Shown: positions 49,201 through 60,473, numbered from the stretch's first letter. The stretch: 64,000 nucleotides of DNA from Scilla litardierei (GCA_030789695.1 CM061132.1:163519442-163583441); one strand, 5' to 3'. Made by a program: numbers and translations. Notes: a model not told the origin generated them from the sequence alone.

Positions 49201-52200
49201 TGAACATTGTTGTTTACATGAATTGCTCTGCAGGCTTTTGGACCGATTATTCCAATAATGAAATTCAGTTCTGATGAAGAGGCTATCAGACTTGCAAATG
49301 ACTCAAACTATGGACTGGGCTGTTCTGTGTTCTCTGGCAGCCAGAAGCGTGCTATTAATATAACCTCCCAGATACATTGTGGGGTTGCAGCAATCAATGA
49401 TTTTGCATCAACTTACATGTGTCAGGTAATGAAGTCATTTACTCTATGTGTCCGCTTTTGTGCTGTATGCCTCCTGAAAGCAAAGATATATTAAACTAGT
49501 TTTCGTGCAAATGCATATGCTTTTAAAAAATGTATAAATTTAATTTGGTGGGGACACAAAAGGATTAAAATATGATAAACTTTAGAGTAAACCAAAACGC
49601 TCTTTTTATCAATGATTTTCCTATGCATTTTTTCTGTTCTCTTTTTTTAGTCCGTTCTCTATCAACCTCCTATGGGTGGCGGTAGGATACATTGTTCTTG
49701 TTTGGATCTTGAGATGGCAAATACAACACTAGATGGTAGAGGATGAATAGTGTCTATGAAAATTATAAAGTTATCTAGTAATTCTAACTAAGGTTACCTA
49801 ATTATATCTAACTAAGTTATCAATTAGAGTTACCTAATTATAACTTAATCAACACCAATGACTTACAATAATAAAGAGTAATGCGGAAGCTAAAAGCAAT
49901 TGCAAGTACACAATGAGCACTAAGAGAGTCACAATCGCAAACACACAAATTTATCATGCTTCGGTGTCTCTTTCCCTACATCCAACAACACGTCCACACA
50001 TGGACAAGGGATCCACTAAACACCTCTCAATCGAGACAAAAAGTACAAAGAGTACAAACAAAAAGTACAAAGAGTACAACACATCATCACAAGGACAAAC
50101 ACGTCCACAATGGACAACATGTCTCAATAAGACAACACCTCTCCAATGAGCGAAAACACCTCATGCAAGATTTGAGAAAGAAATACTTACAAACTTTTTT
50201 TACCCATATCCCAATGTTGAAGTTCTTGTGTTGTAGTGTGGCTATAGTAATGATCTTTTAATGATGAGAAAACGAAGCTCTTTGAGATCTAGAATTTGGG
50301 TCAAGAAGCTTGGAAATCTCTTTAAAACATAGGCAAAAATAAGAGGGTTTTGCTTAAAGCTTTTCCCCTTGAAATTGATTTTACTCAAGAAAAATTGATT
50401 ATTAAAGTTCTACATAACTTCAGCAACAACCCATAGAAATAACACTCAATTCTACTCCAACAGAATGACCAAACAGCCCCTCCAACACTAGAAAAACAGG
50501 CAAAAATTCAATGGTTATCGGCTGCTAGCAGGGCTGGTAATCGACTTCTGTACAATTGGGAGACGACTCCCAGATGTTGTAGTCAACTATCTTGTGTACA
50601 TGCGTCAACTCTCAGACACTCTAGAGTCCAGACAAGAGCCAGACAAGAGCCAGTAATGAATAGTAGTCGACTCCTATGATTTTGGTAGTTGACTCTTAAA
50701 TTGATACATACTATACATGCTCAAAAACTTAGGAAATGATTTTTAAAACATTTTATGTGTGATCCTAAGTGTGAATGAGCTTTAACAAAGACTTTAACAT
50801 GATATCAAGACTTAAAATAAAATTTACATCAAAATTAAAATGTTACATTAAGCACTTGATGCAATTTGCTCTTCATTGCATTGTCTTGGTTGCTTTTGCT
50901 CTCTATGGTCTTTGTTGGATCAATTCCTCTATGATTTGTAAGTTTGATCATGTATGCGTATCATCTACACATATACACTCAAGACATTATTAGTACGAGT
51001 AAATATGGTGCTCATCATCAAAACTAACATGGGATGACTCAATATTCAACAGTTGTAGTTGTGTAGTGTCTAGCCATTCATGCTTTTTTTGCACCATAGG
51101 TAATAAATTATTTCGTATGCCTTTTCTATGCAAGCTTTGTTATTTAATTTTGCATTTTGCTAAGCAAAAGTTGTATATATATTAAAGAATATATACGCAG
51201 AAATACAGAAGATATATTACAATTGTCATGTGTAATCTTACACACATTAATTATTCAAAATTTTGCCATATAAAAAGTCTTATTTAGATGGATGTGACTA
51301 AATAATACAAAAATTATAGTTGCAGATATTATATGTAAATAAACTGAACATCTCATGGTTGTGAAGATAAAAATTGATAATAATATTTTTATGTAAGATT
51401 TGGATATATTCTCATGTGCAAGTGAGTAATTGTATTTGTAGATTGATACCCTAAAATAGGATTACACGTGCTAAAGTTTATTTTTAGGGCCTTAAACCAT
51501 TAAACATATGAAATAAGACTTTATAAAAAATCACATTAATATATGCATATATGTGGTTATAAAAATTTATATTTTGAAATCTTATATGTGATGTGAAAAT
51601 ATCTATTATACATTTGATGGTGTTTGTTCTAGGTGGAGGGGTTTGTCCCATGTGGCACCCCTTTGTCCCATGTGGCAACGAGGGGTGCCACATGGACCCC
51701 CAATGAGGTTTCATCTCACCCCAAAGGAAAAACCCTACATGTCCATTATTAATATGTTTGTCATTGTCCTTTCATAACCCCAAACCCCCCTCCAACTTCC
51801 CCATATTTACGGGTTTACCATTTGGTTTTTTTCAGTTTGCCCCTCCATCCCCTATAATGTCCCGTTTACGGATACCATTACATTTTTCGTTATTTGTGCA
51901 GCAACATAGAGCGAAAAGAAAATTCCATAAAAGAAATAACTTTATTCATCCTTCAAGAGGGGTACAAAAATATAACTAAAGGGAAACTACTAGTCTTTCA
52001 TTCTAAACAATAAAGGAAGCAACCTAAACAAAAAGTAAACACTTTCCTTACTAATCTGCCTCAGAACTCTGCGGGCTCCATTGGAAATTTAGATTCCTTA
52101 AAAGCTGGAGCCTCGTACACTGGTTCAGTTTCTGTAGAAAGAACATTTAAAAGGGAGATAAAGTAGACAATATTTACAATATACAACAATTATAACTTTC

Positions 52201-53661
52201 ATGCAACCCTAGTCCTAAACAAGCCAATAACACTAAGCACTAGTCTGTATCTATCTAACTAAAATATTTCATTTCTTTTATTATACTCATAATGTAAAGG
52301 GAAGGAGCGAGCTAAAGAACCATCTCGGGATTCACAGGCGAGCTCACATGTGCCCTAAGTTTTATTGGTCCAAGATATCATTACATGACCTAGTCAAGTC
52401 ATTCCAATTTCGTCAATGAGCGTATTCTCTGTCACTCTTTCTGTCTTTAATTATGAGTTCCCAAAACCCACATGTCATTCTACCTTAGACTCTTTTTCAG
52501 TTACTCACTAGTTTTTTACTTCCTAAACTATGCAAAAAGAATAGTACACAAAACTATAATGTCTATAGCATTAATTCCAATGTATCAATATTTCACAAAA
52601 CAATACCTCCATATGCACAATTCTAATTACATAATTTATGTCTCTAACTGTAACAATCTATCAATCAATTTCTATCAAATTCTAAAGCAAGGAGAAACAA
52701 TACACAATCCACTACAAGGCAAACTGAAATTAAATCATTGATAAAAGTAGTTGACAACTATAGAATCAATTCGAATTTATTGGCATCCATGATGGGTTTT
52801 TTAGGGTCTACCTAGCTCGGGAAATTTCTCAACCACTTCTGAAAGTAAAAGCAGCAGTCCATCTCTTCAAAAATCCTACAGAAATTAATCACCATGCTAC
52901 ATGAGAAATTTACTATCAAACTTTTACTATCAGACTGTAAACCAAAAGTCCACAGAAGTTGGACACGCAATGAAGATTCAGCCACATGACAACCAAGACA
53001 GCAAAGTAAACACAACCGAGCCCTATTAGAGCCCACGAACAATTTCTGCATGAAGATGAACCGTCACAGAAAATAAAAACAGCAAAACAATATCCAGCCG
53101 AACCCCCATTGAAGAGGGAAAACCTCGGCGGTGAATCCTATATCCCAAAAACCTAAATCAATGGTACGGGGCTGCGACAAAGTTGTCGTCTTGACATGGA
53201 GATGCCATAATTAACACAAGGGAAGAGATCCCCTTCATATAAAAATTCAAATCATTATTTCCTAACACAAAACCCTCATTTCCGAAACAAATCGAAGGCA
53301 CAAAGAGAAATAATTGAAGTTTAAAGTAAAGAATGTCTACCGATTGCGTAGAACTAAGTCGAGAAATTCCAGAAAGCAAGAGAAGAAATCGAAACCCCAA
53401 TACGAACTCGATCGGAAAGTTTTAGAATAGGAAAATAATTTCGCATTAGAGAAACCCCTAAACCGAGCATCATTTAAATAGAAGAGGAAGGGTGTAATTA
53501 GATAAGAGAGAGAGAGAGTCATTCTCGGTGAAGGAGATCCCCAAAATCTGTGGCGCATTGGAACGATTAGGGCTAGGGTTTTGAAAAACCCTATCGGGTC
53601 GTCGTCTCATCGCGAGAGAGGAGCAAAGGGGTCGGGTCGTTGCTGTCGTCGCGGGTGAGTG

Positions 53662-53738
<77 letters not shown>

Positions 53739-55709
53739 TGAGTGGGGATTTATCCTAAGGGAATTGGCATGTGGGCTTTTTTAAAAAATGAAACGTTACA
53801 TCCCCTTCCGTTTTTTCCACTTCAAGCAAGTGCTTTTCCCTCTTTTACCCCAAGACAATACCCACACCCACACACTCTTCTCTCTCCTTTGTCCCAGTGT
53901 GCGGGTCCCGTATCCCATGTGTGTATTTTTTGTGTCCACATGCACTATGTGCATGTGTTACATGCACTATGTGCATGTGTTATTTCTAGTTAGCATATAT
54001 ATGTCAAAAAAAATTTCAAAAAGATATGAGAAATATGTTTGTAAACTTTTAAGTTTGCAAAGTCTATATTTATAATCGGAGTATTCGCCTAAGATATTAC
54101 ACACACGCACACTCACTCTGTGTGTTTGTAACATGCAACTTAGGTTTAGTTTTTTGACGTATTTAAAAATAAAAGTTTCTATATAATTATAAATGTAAAC
54201 ACATGCAAACTTGTAATAATTAATTTGAAATGGACACGTTATAAAATACGCCTTTTAAAGACGCACCAGTTGGCTACGGCTATTTACCCTTTTAAAAAAG
54301 GACCCATAAATGAATCTGCATGAGTTTTGACGCGCAGAGCCCAAGTTGGTAAATTGTGAAAGCTTGATACATGTGTCTAGAGGGGATTAGAATCTCTATG
54401 GCTTTGGTGGGACCGACTATTAATTAAGAGTAATAAAGAGTTTTGGTTTATGTTTCTTGGCCAACTGGAATCACTCCTGACCACCCGGATTCATGTAGGC
54501 AGTGTGCTATTTCAAAATGATTTATTTTTATTGTTATATATATTTTTATACTCCCTAATTCGCGATTTGCGATATGCTGCGCAAGTCAATCTGCTGCACA
54601 TAAGCGGATCAGCTGCATGTGACACCTTCGACCAATTCTAGTTATATATAGTAAGAGATGTCAGACATGTTAGTTATTCTTAGATGAAATTATAGGCATT
54701 GTTATAAAATTTGAGACTGTTCCTTCAAGTATGAAAATTGTTTCAAAAAGTGGAAGTTCATGGATATATGCAGCACTCTATTTAGAGTCATGTTCGTTCA
54801 AATTGTTTTATAGGCCTCACTCGCAAATAATTATTTTCATTGGTTTTCTTCATTGCCTTGTTCATGAGGATTTTTCGCGATTTGGAACCAATGTGGAGTA
54901 ACAATGATATCATGTTCATCTTCGTAGCCACATACATTCTCATTTTAAACTGGCATCTGTTGTTGTTTGGCCGTTGCTAGAGTGACATGACGTGGCTGAC
55001 CTGAATCGTTGTGCTCTTGCATCCTTGAGATCCTGGTATATGGCTGTCTTTTCATGTCAGCCATATCTATTTATATGAAAATCGGATGTGGGCAAAAAGA
55101 GTTATAAATAGAATGTTATCATGAGATTAATTATATGATTCACGGTTGAATTATGTGGTCTGTAACTTAACACAATATGACGGTTTTGCAATTCTCATTG
55201 CCGTTGATTCATTTTCTACAATCAATATCGATGATTTTATGCAAGCATTGACATCATTTTCGATATCCTCCATTTTTGGTATAGTCCTTGCCTTTTGGTG
55301 GTGTCAAACACAGCGGTTTTGGAAGATTTGCTGGCGTTGAAGGATTGCGGTCTTGTTGTCTTGTAAAGTCGGTGGTCGAGGACAGATTTTGGCCTTACAT
55401 CAAAACCGTTATCCCAAAGCCCATCCAGGTCTGCTCCATTTTCTGAAGCTCACCTGATGGATTCTGCCATCAAATTTCCTTTCCTTTTATATCAAACAGG
55501 TTTTTTTTACTACATTCTGCTATTTATACCCTATTTTGTTGTTGATGAAACAGTATCCTGTATCGGAGAACGCCTTCGAGTTCCAGGAATCGCTTGTTGA
55601 ATTACTGTATGGCATGAACGTGTGGGATAGGCTTAGAGCGATGGTCAGCGTATTGAAGGCCCTCACTGAAAAGGAAACCACTTCGATCACAGATAAAAAA
55701 AGGCGATGA
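37218..55709 (+). CDS. ALDH22A1: Aldehyde dehydrogenase, ALDH22A1 type (14 exons, 595 aa)
   Basis: NAD(P)-dependent aldehyde oxidation; family 22 is plant-specific, membrane-anchored and probably in the secretory system. Exons: 37218-37329, 37421-37464, 37606-37707, 40172-40299, 40624-40746, 45400-45553, 46865-46968, 47066-47144, 47810-47905, 48019-48156, 48937-49152, 49234-49425, 55285-55428, 55554-55709. All junctions are GT-AG, phases join, and the 595-residue total is close to what I recall for Arabidopsis ALDH22A1 (about 596). Residues 2-24 form a hydrophobic anchor. Seen: WNYP with Asn198, VGSPGVG near 274-280, LELGG with Glu297 (general base), QNC with catalytic Cys331, and the [13 protein letters not shown] motif in exon 13. 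The C-terminus ends in a basic DKKRR tail. Introns 3, 5 and 12 are 2.5, 4.7 and 5.9 kb, enlarged by TE remains. No coding break seen. Confidence 0.96.
37822..38614 (-). repeat. Probable LTR of antisense copia relic in ALDH intron 3
   Basis: On the minus strand a PPT-like GGCAAGGTGGAGATTT (plus 38614-38629) precedes TGTGAAAG, a plausible LTR start, and the LTR would run left to GGGTGACA near 37822. No second copy exists on the right, so the left boundary is a guess. Confidence 0.4.
39020..39646 (-). pseudogene. Antisense copia RT-RNase H relic in ALDH intron 3
   Basis: Minus-strand reading gives the end of copia RT (39646-39296: [50 protein letters not shown]) and then RNase H (39205-39020: [38 protein letters not shown]). 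The APHFKLS and CDSQSAIHLA-type motifs fit the Tork/Tnt1 side of copia, not SIRE. Frames are broken and the 5' part (gag, integrase) is missing. It lies opposite to host transcription within an intron, so it is spliced out. Confidence 0.85.
40747..42038. other. ALDH intron 5, first part
   Basis: AT-rich intron sequence. No gene or structured repeat recognised. Confidence 0.5.
42039..42174 (+). repeat. 73-bp tandem duplication in ALDH intron 5
   Basis: The segment starting TTCAGCATCCTCATCTCATA at 42039 repeats at 42112 with almost no change for about 63 bases. A local duplication. Confidence 0.85.
42564..42676 (+). repeat. 56-bp tandem duplication in ALDH intron 5
   Basis: GCTACACGGTTC(A/G)GTGA... 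at 42564 repeats from 42620 with a few substitutions. Further right, a 24-bp unit starting GATAGACTTATTGG is duplicated at 43036-43083. Confidence 0.8.
42960..43960 (+). pseudogene. Ty3/gypsy integrase relic in ALDH intron 5
   Basis: The frame at 43269-43487 reads [39 protein letters not shown] and [16 protein letters not shown], the gypsy integrase core with the second Asp visible; around it are a [12 protein letters not shown] stretch before, and after it [19 protein letters not shown] and [13 protein letters not shown] in shifted or stopped frames. This order (integrase core to C-terminal GPY-like region) is typical of plant chromoviruses. RT and LTRs are not recognisable. Old and non-functional. 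Confidence 0.8.
43961..45399. other. ALDH intron 5, last part
   Basis: Around 44260-44480 the sequence looks like a retroelement 3' end or LTR (GGTTGGGAGAAGTGG, leader-like text) following the gypsy relic, but no boundary could be set. The rest is unassigned intron. Confidence 0.35.
45617..46190 (+). repeat. Imperfect ~288-bp tandem duplication in ALDH intron 6
   Basis: GCATGGTGTAACTTCTGTCG at 45622 recurs as GCATTGTGTAACTTGTGTTG at 45911, followed in both by the same order of TTTGTAT, GTATACATGTGC, GCTTTTG(G/T)TTGGCCA and TGTGTCAATGTTCTGAA. Many substitutions: an old duplication. Confidence 0.75.
49699..51051 (-). repeat. SIRE-like solo LTR in ALDH intron 12
   Basis: On the minus strand it starts TGTTGAATATTG at 51051, with the GTTTTGATGATGAGC block seen at the start of the Copia-2 LTR, and near its end (49730-49760) reads CACTATTCATCCTCTACCATCT, like the Copia-2 LTR end. 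Ends are TGTT...AACA. Flanks GTTCT (49694-49698) and GTTGT (51052-51056) may be a target duplication with one change. It carries AGTCGACT/AGTTGACT motifs at 50530-50700 in the place of the Copia-2 array. No internal region: the product of LTR-LTR recombination. Confidence 0.72.
51648..51695. repeat. Perfect 14-bp inverted repeat
   Basis: CCATGTGGCACCCC (51648-51661) and its exact complement (51682-51695) enclose a 20-base loop that contains a second copy of CCCATGTGGCA. Possibly the tip of a degraded foldback element. Confidence 0.7.
51941..53660 (-). other. Possible antisense transcription unit nested in ALDH intron 12
   Basis: On the minus strand: a GA/CT repeat and telo boxes (53570-53590) with TATTTAAAT near 53470 look like a promoter and leader. 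At the far end an exon-like piece, 52131-52061, follows a good acceptor (TTTCTACAG) and encodes a 22-residue tail ([16 protein letters not shown]...) to a TGA, with AATAAA at 51946-51941 downstream. No middle exons could be joined and no family is recognised. It could be a small protein gene, a non-coding RNA or a captured fragment. Confidence 0.4.
53667..53734 (+). repeat. (GA)34 microsatellite
   Basis: Uninterrupted GA dinucleotide run of 68 bp in ALDH intron 12, at the upstream edge of the possible antisense unit. Confidence 0.98.
53939..53982 (+). repeat. 22-bp exact tandem repeat
   Basis: CATGCACTATGTGCATGTGT followed by TA occurs twice without change; each copy contains an imperfect palindrome (CATGCACTATGTGCATG). 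Confidence 0.95.
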
Positions 55710-56216
55710 AGAACCCTAACAATTGCAATCCGTTTGCCGCCTCCGAATGAATTCTGTATCTTTAGAATTTTGTTTCAAACGGCTGTATCAATTATCTGGA
55801 TATGTGCCTGGGGAGAGAGGTCATTTTCTCACGGTAGAGCCTCTACATGGTGGCAGTCATGTAATTTTTGCGCATGTGCTCGGTGCTCCCCTTTCATAAT
55901 CATTTGCACTGGCTTTGGCTGTTTTTCGTGGATATTCTGTTGAAATGCTCTTTTGGTTGTGCTTCAGAAAAGAAATGCTATTTTGTTGCAGCTATGCTAG
56001 ATAGAATCATGGTTGCCCTACGTTCAGTTCAAAGGATCAGCGAATCGACTCTGCAAGTTTTTAGCCTTGTCAGAATTGAATTGATTCTTCGAATTCAGCA
56101 TAACATCTATTCTCTCGTTGATCTGGCAGTGTTCCCTGTAAATTGCTGTGATGGATTGTTGGGGTGCCTACACTAATTATCGACAACAAAGTAGTTCTCC
56201 TTTGTTGGTTGCTTTA
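55710..56216 (+). other. 3' flank of ALDH22A1
   Basis: Holds the 3' UTR, but no clear single poly(A) signal could be chosen. No coding feature. Confidence 0.5.
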
Positions 56217-56570
56217 GGGTCTGTTCTTTTACTTGAAAGTTGAAATGGGAAAGTTTGGAATTTGAGCAGAGAGAAAATAAAGTTTTTTGTTCTTTTGGGT
56301 GGAAAGTTGTATGGAAAGTAAAGTGTGGTCTACCCAACTTTCTTGTGTTCTTTTGGTTGTAGAAAGTTGAAATAAGAATGGAAAGTTGGTGAGAGAGATG
56401 AGAGAGACAGCGAGAGATGAAATAGTGGGACCCACAAATTCCAACTTTTCTCAACTTTCCTCTCAAAAAGCTAGGATTACAAACCATACTCAGGAATCCC
56501 AAAAAACATCAAATCAGCCCGCCACGTCAGCAAATATTCCCATTTTCATTTTCCAGCAAAAGAACAGACC
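56217..56570. mobile_element. MITE with 13-bp terminal inverted repeats
   Basis: GGTCTGTTCTTTT (56218-56230) and its exact complement (56558-56570) bound a ~354-bp AT-rich, non-coding segment with repeated GAAAGTTG(A/G) and CAACTTTC motifs. The GGTCTGTT-type ends resemble PIF/Harbinger or hAT MITEs. Flanking TTA/ATA gives no clean target duplication, so the family is open. It sits between the convergent ALDH22A1 and D27-like genes. Confidence 0.7.
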
Positions 56571-57343
56571 ATAGTGGATACAGTGCATGAATAGTGCAAA
56601 TTTCAACTTTTCCAGCAACTTTCCATACAAAAGAACATGTCATTACCCTTATAACTTTCTTAATTGGCGAACCTACTTTAAGTACTTTATTTTCATGCCA
56701 GTGTGCCTTAACTTATATTATCAATTGTCATTTTTGCAACTATTTTTTTTAAATACATGCAACTATTTTACATGACATTGATGCTGGTTCATGGGGGGAA
56801 ACTAGCAGAATTTTTGTAACCTAGGAGGACGAAGTCATGTTACCTTGCTGCTTTTCAAATCATTGCTTTCAGTACTTGCTGATGTTCTCAATAACCTTTA
56901 AAGCTTGCTATGATAAAGAACTAGCATCAATTCATACCATGAGGATTAACATGACTTAAAAGGTACACAACACATTAGTTTAGTTGCAAATCAAAGCATG
57001 CCAAAATCATACGTATGCATAACTTTTTGAGTTATAGTAAAGAGATAAAAATTTGTAATGTTGGAAAGTCGCTAGTTATATGTAAACCACCGAGTTAGCA
57101 AATGTGCTGAACAAGCATGCATTTTTAACACCATACAGCTTATGGCATATTTTAGGTTGAAAGCAAAAGCAATCAGAAATGCCAAACAAAACACGCATGC
57201 TTCCTCTTTGTACATCTTGCACTGCAAATCTAGAAATAATCGGAATACAATTTTATATAACCTTCCATTTGACGACACAACTACAAGGAGAACATACGGG
57301 TTCACTGCAAACCCTGGGCCTGCAACTTATGCATGAACATTTT

Positions 57344-59583
57344 TCATGCCTGAGGGCACCGAGAAATCAAATTTCTACTGCTCACCTCCTTGCGGCGATT
57401 AGCATTTGGGCATATTTCCAGGCATGGCTCTTTGAGGGCTTCGTCGCTGGAGGGCGGCGGCGCAGGAACCCCAAATTTAAACTGCAACATGCAGGCAGCA
57501 AATAGGAGGAGGTTAGCAAAGAAACCTGTTGCGCGAGAGTGGTATCAACTTAAATACAGTTGTATCACTTGGTTACTAACTGCATATCTTAATAAAATGG
57601 GTTATTTAGTACTGACCCCCTGTGTTTTCTCGGAAATTAGTAGTACCCCCCTATGGTTTCAATAATTAGTAAGACCCCCCTGCCGTAGGGGGGTAATACT
57701 AATTTTTGAGAAACCCTGGGGGGGTGATACTAATTGTGGAGGGGGGTCTTACTAATTATTGAAACCATAGGGGGGTACTACTAATTTCCGAGAAAACACA
57801 GGGGGTCAGTACTAAATAACCCTAATAAAATACATTTGAACATGCAATCACAAGATTCATGGAAGATCAAAGAAAATGTTACAAGTGTAACATATGCATA
57901 AATGGCAACATGATACCTGGCAGCTATAATCGCCGAAATTTGGTTCCATGTGTAATGGGACTCCCATGAAATCCTTGAAGAACGTCTGGCATCGAATCGC
58001 ATTAACAGTTAGCATATACATCTATAGAAACTAGAGGATTAGAAAATTAAACACGATTGCTGTGGCGGGTGCGGGATCAGGATGAAGGGAAAGAAGGACC
58101 TCAAACTCAACTAGCAAATATTTCTTTTTGACTGATGACAACTCCACTTTCGTAGTGAATTTATAGGAAAGCAAAGTATAATTTTTCTCTTCTTTTGATA
58201 TGCCCAGGTACTGAATCTCAATATTCTGCCTTGATGTCAAACCTCGTTGCTGAGGAAGAACGCTGAAGTAGTGATGTTTATTCATTATTATTGGATGATA
58301 TTCTTTCTGAGATTAAAATTCATTGTAGGTGATTATGCACCTACATGCGCATGCGCCACAGACATAAGATTCGGTATCTGGCATTTTCCACTTTCTTTCA
58401 AGCTATTTGCAAAGCTAAAAGATAATTTGTAAGGTCGCGGAGGCAGTAGAACAATGTCACCCACTTGATAGGTCAAACCTCTCAAGTCCCAAACCCAGTG
58501 ATAATAACTTCAGCTATGTCTGGGTTAGAATAAGACTAGCTAAGTGGATTATGTTCTTAGTTAGCCAACACCACTAAGCAGGCAGATCATCCTAACCTAG
58601 CCAGGATTTAAAATGTAATAGATGCAATAATAAAATTTAAAACAACTGGGTTAAGCTGTAAGTAGGCTTAGCAATCTACTTCAAATCTAACACAGTAACA
58701 ACCCAAGACTGAATCATACAGAACACTGTGCAGCAATATCCGGAACTATCCTTATATAAAGAGGAGGTGAAAGGTATGGGTGATGAGTTAAACAGATCGA
58801 GCATATATTCAAACATGAGAGTGATATATATTTATTAGAGCAGCCACATCTCAATATGACAGTATATCATGTAAATACAAGATTCATGCATTTATATCTG
58901 ATATAAAACAGATTGCCGCTGAATCTTCAAATATTTGATTATGTACTTGGTATGCACGTGATTACAGCGAGAAAGGTTTCTCAATCCTAATCAAGACCTT
59001 TGATGATAGTTTCAGGCAATTAATTTATCTGGAAAGTACTCATCGAGCAGAAATGACTGGTAAATGTTTTGAATACGTTTCAAATATATAGACGGAACTG
59101 ACCTGAGTAGGTAGCTTACACGTGTTAATACATATTCCAATACATTTACTCTCTTCCAAATACTTGCACCTTTCTACAAACACCTACATATTCGAGTGCC
59201 AGATGAAGGAAGCGGGGGTATAAGAATTGCGGATGTATTGTATTTTAAAAGCATAGAGGTAACTTAAAATCGGACAAAGTAATATGAACATGGAATACCC
59301 CACTACTGCAAGAAGAGCCATCCGGAAGATCAACAGTGTTAACTGAACATGGTCCCATCAGCCATTGACAAGAAAGTGCTGTCACTCTAGCTTCAAAAAA
59401 CAGAGAAACTTGAGTTAATTAAAGTTGCAGAAAGAATATTACCACATCCAACATACAAGAGTGAATCAACAATACTTGCTCACCAACCATCATGGAGGCG
59501 GCTCTTCCCCCGCCTATAGGGGCTATGAGCATCTTGAAAAGGTCTAATATGAATGGGGGAAACAATGACTTCAGGACACTGAC
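57344..59583 (-). CDS. D27-like (beta-carotene isomerase family, DUF4033), 3' exons
   Basis: The D27 family are plastid iron-binding proteins; D27 itself isomerises all-trans to 9-cis beta-carotene for strigolactone synthesis, while D27-like members have related or unclear roles. Exons, in minus order: 59583-59484, 59390-59299, 59183-59103, 57985-57917, 57481-57344. All are GT-AG with joining phases, giving 159 residues and a TGA at 57346-57344. Seen: SVLKSLFPPFILDLFKMLI, CQWLMGPCSVN, the Cys-rich CKYLEESKCIGICINTCK, then TFFKDFMGVPLHMEPNFGDY, CQFKFGVPAPPP and PCLEICPNANRRKE. N-terminal exons (transit peptide, first half) were not found up to 64000; they probably lie beyond the window, with the gypsy derivative in the intervening intron. 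Convergent with ALDH22A1. Confidence 0.9.
57599..57822. mobile_element. Mutator-type hairpin MITE in D27-like intron
   Basis: 224 bp whose 83-bp arms (57599-57681 and 57740-57822) are exact inverted repeats, beginning GGGTTATTTAGTACTGACCC. Flanked by a perfect 9-bp duplication TAATAAAAT (57590-57598 and 57823-57831), the target size of Mutator-like transposases. The loop holds further degenerate copies of the GGGGGGT-ATACTAATT motif. It makes up about half of the 435-bp intron between the last two D27-like exons. Confidence 0.93.
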
Positions 59584-59644
59584 CTGCAATATTGCGATTA
59601 AAGTTAAAAAAGATCACAATGTGTCGGAGATCATGCCCAAATCA

Positions 59645-59671
59645 GGGGGGGGGGGGGGGGGGGGGGGGGGG
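59645..59671 (+). repeat. G27 homopolymer
   Basis: A run of 27 G in an intron of the D27-like gene. Its length is likely unreliable because of sequencing and slippage. A CCCT/CCTCC repeat follows at 59946-59969. Confidence 0.9.
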
Positions 59672-60129
59672 CAAGAATGATAACTACCAAGGGAAGTAAC
59701 ATGCAAGATGATCATTGAATATTATGATCCATTAACACATGCAGTTTCAAGTAGTTCCTTTCGAACTAATCAATTTATTTTTTCAACAGAGGCATGAAAT
59801 TTCATGTGCAATCGGAACCAGTATCATCCTCCCTCTTGGCGCCAATTTTAGTGGCTTAAAATCTTGGTATTTCTAAGTTGATGTTAGTTGCAACTCTTTT
59901 AAATTTTACTGCTAACGAAGAGTGACCAAGCACATTCATACCCTGCCTCCCTCCCTCCCTCCCTCCCTCGGATCAATCAACCATCCACCCACTCATATAA
60001 AACAAGACAAATAAACCCGTGTACCATCAGTAGAGTCTTTCCAGTGTAGCACTGACAAGTCCAGCCATTTAGTAGTTATTTACTTCTAACTGGGACATGA
60101 ATCTTTTTATTATTACATTTGTTGATATG

Positions 60130-60473
60130 TGATAGTAACCAAAACAAAGATCTGAAATTTATTAATAAAAACTGAAAATAAAGATACCTTGAACGCAATT
60201 ATAGGGGCGATCACCCTCCCAAGACGCCAATTGAAGAGGACGCATGCACTCTCCCGAAAAAACTAGGGTTAATCTCACCTCTTTTAGAATCAACTCTCAA
60301 AATAATAGCATCCAAAAATACCGCATCCCTTCCCCTTATAAATAGTGTTCAGAAATTACAATTTTGCAGAAAACCCCAAAAAGGCTGAAATTTCCCAAAA
60401 CGCCCCTAAAAATCCGAAAAATCCCCAAATGCCCCTAGAGGGCCCAAAACACATAAAAGGACCGGATCTATCA
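60130..60473 (-). repeat. 3' LTR of the gypsy derivative
   Basis: 344 bp, about 90% like 62310-62651. On the minus strand it starts TGATAGATCCGG and ends GGTTACTATCA. Confidence 0.9.

Noticed and set aside
49910..50260. Plus-strand frames of 78 and 101 codons
   Set aside because: They fall inside the antisense solo LTR and reflect its short AAAGTACAAAGAGT repeats.
52812..53051. 79-codon minus-strand frame in ALDH intron 12
   Set aside because: No family features and unclear splice context. Mentioned only as part of the possible antisense unit.
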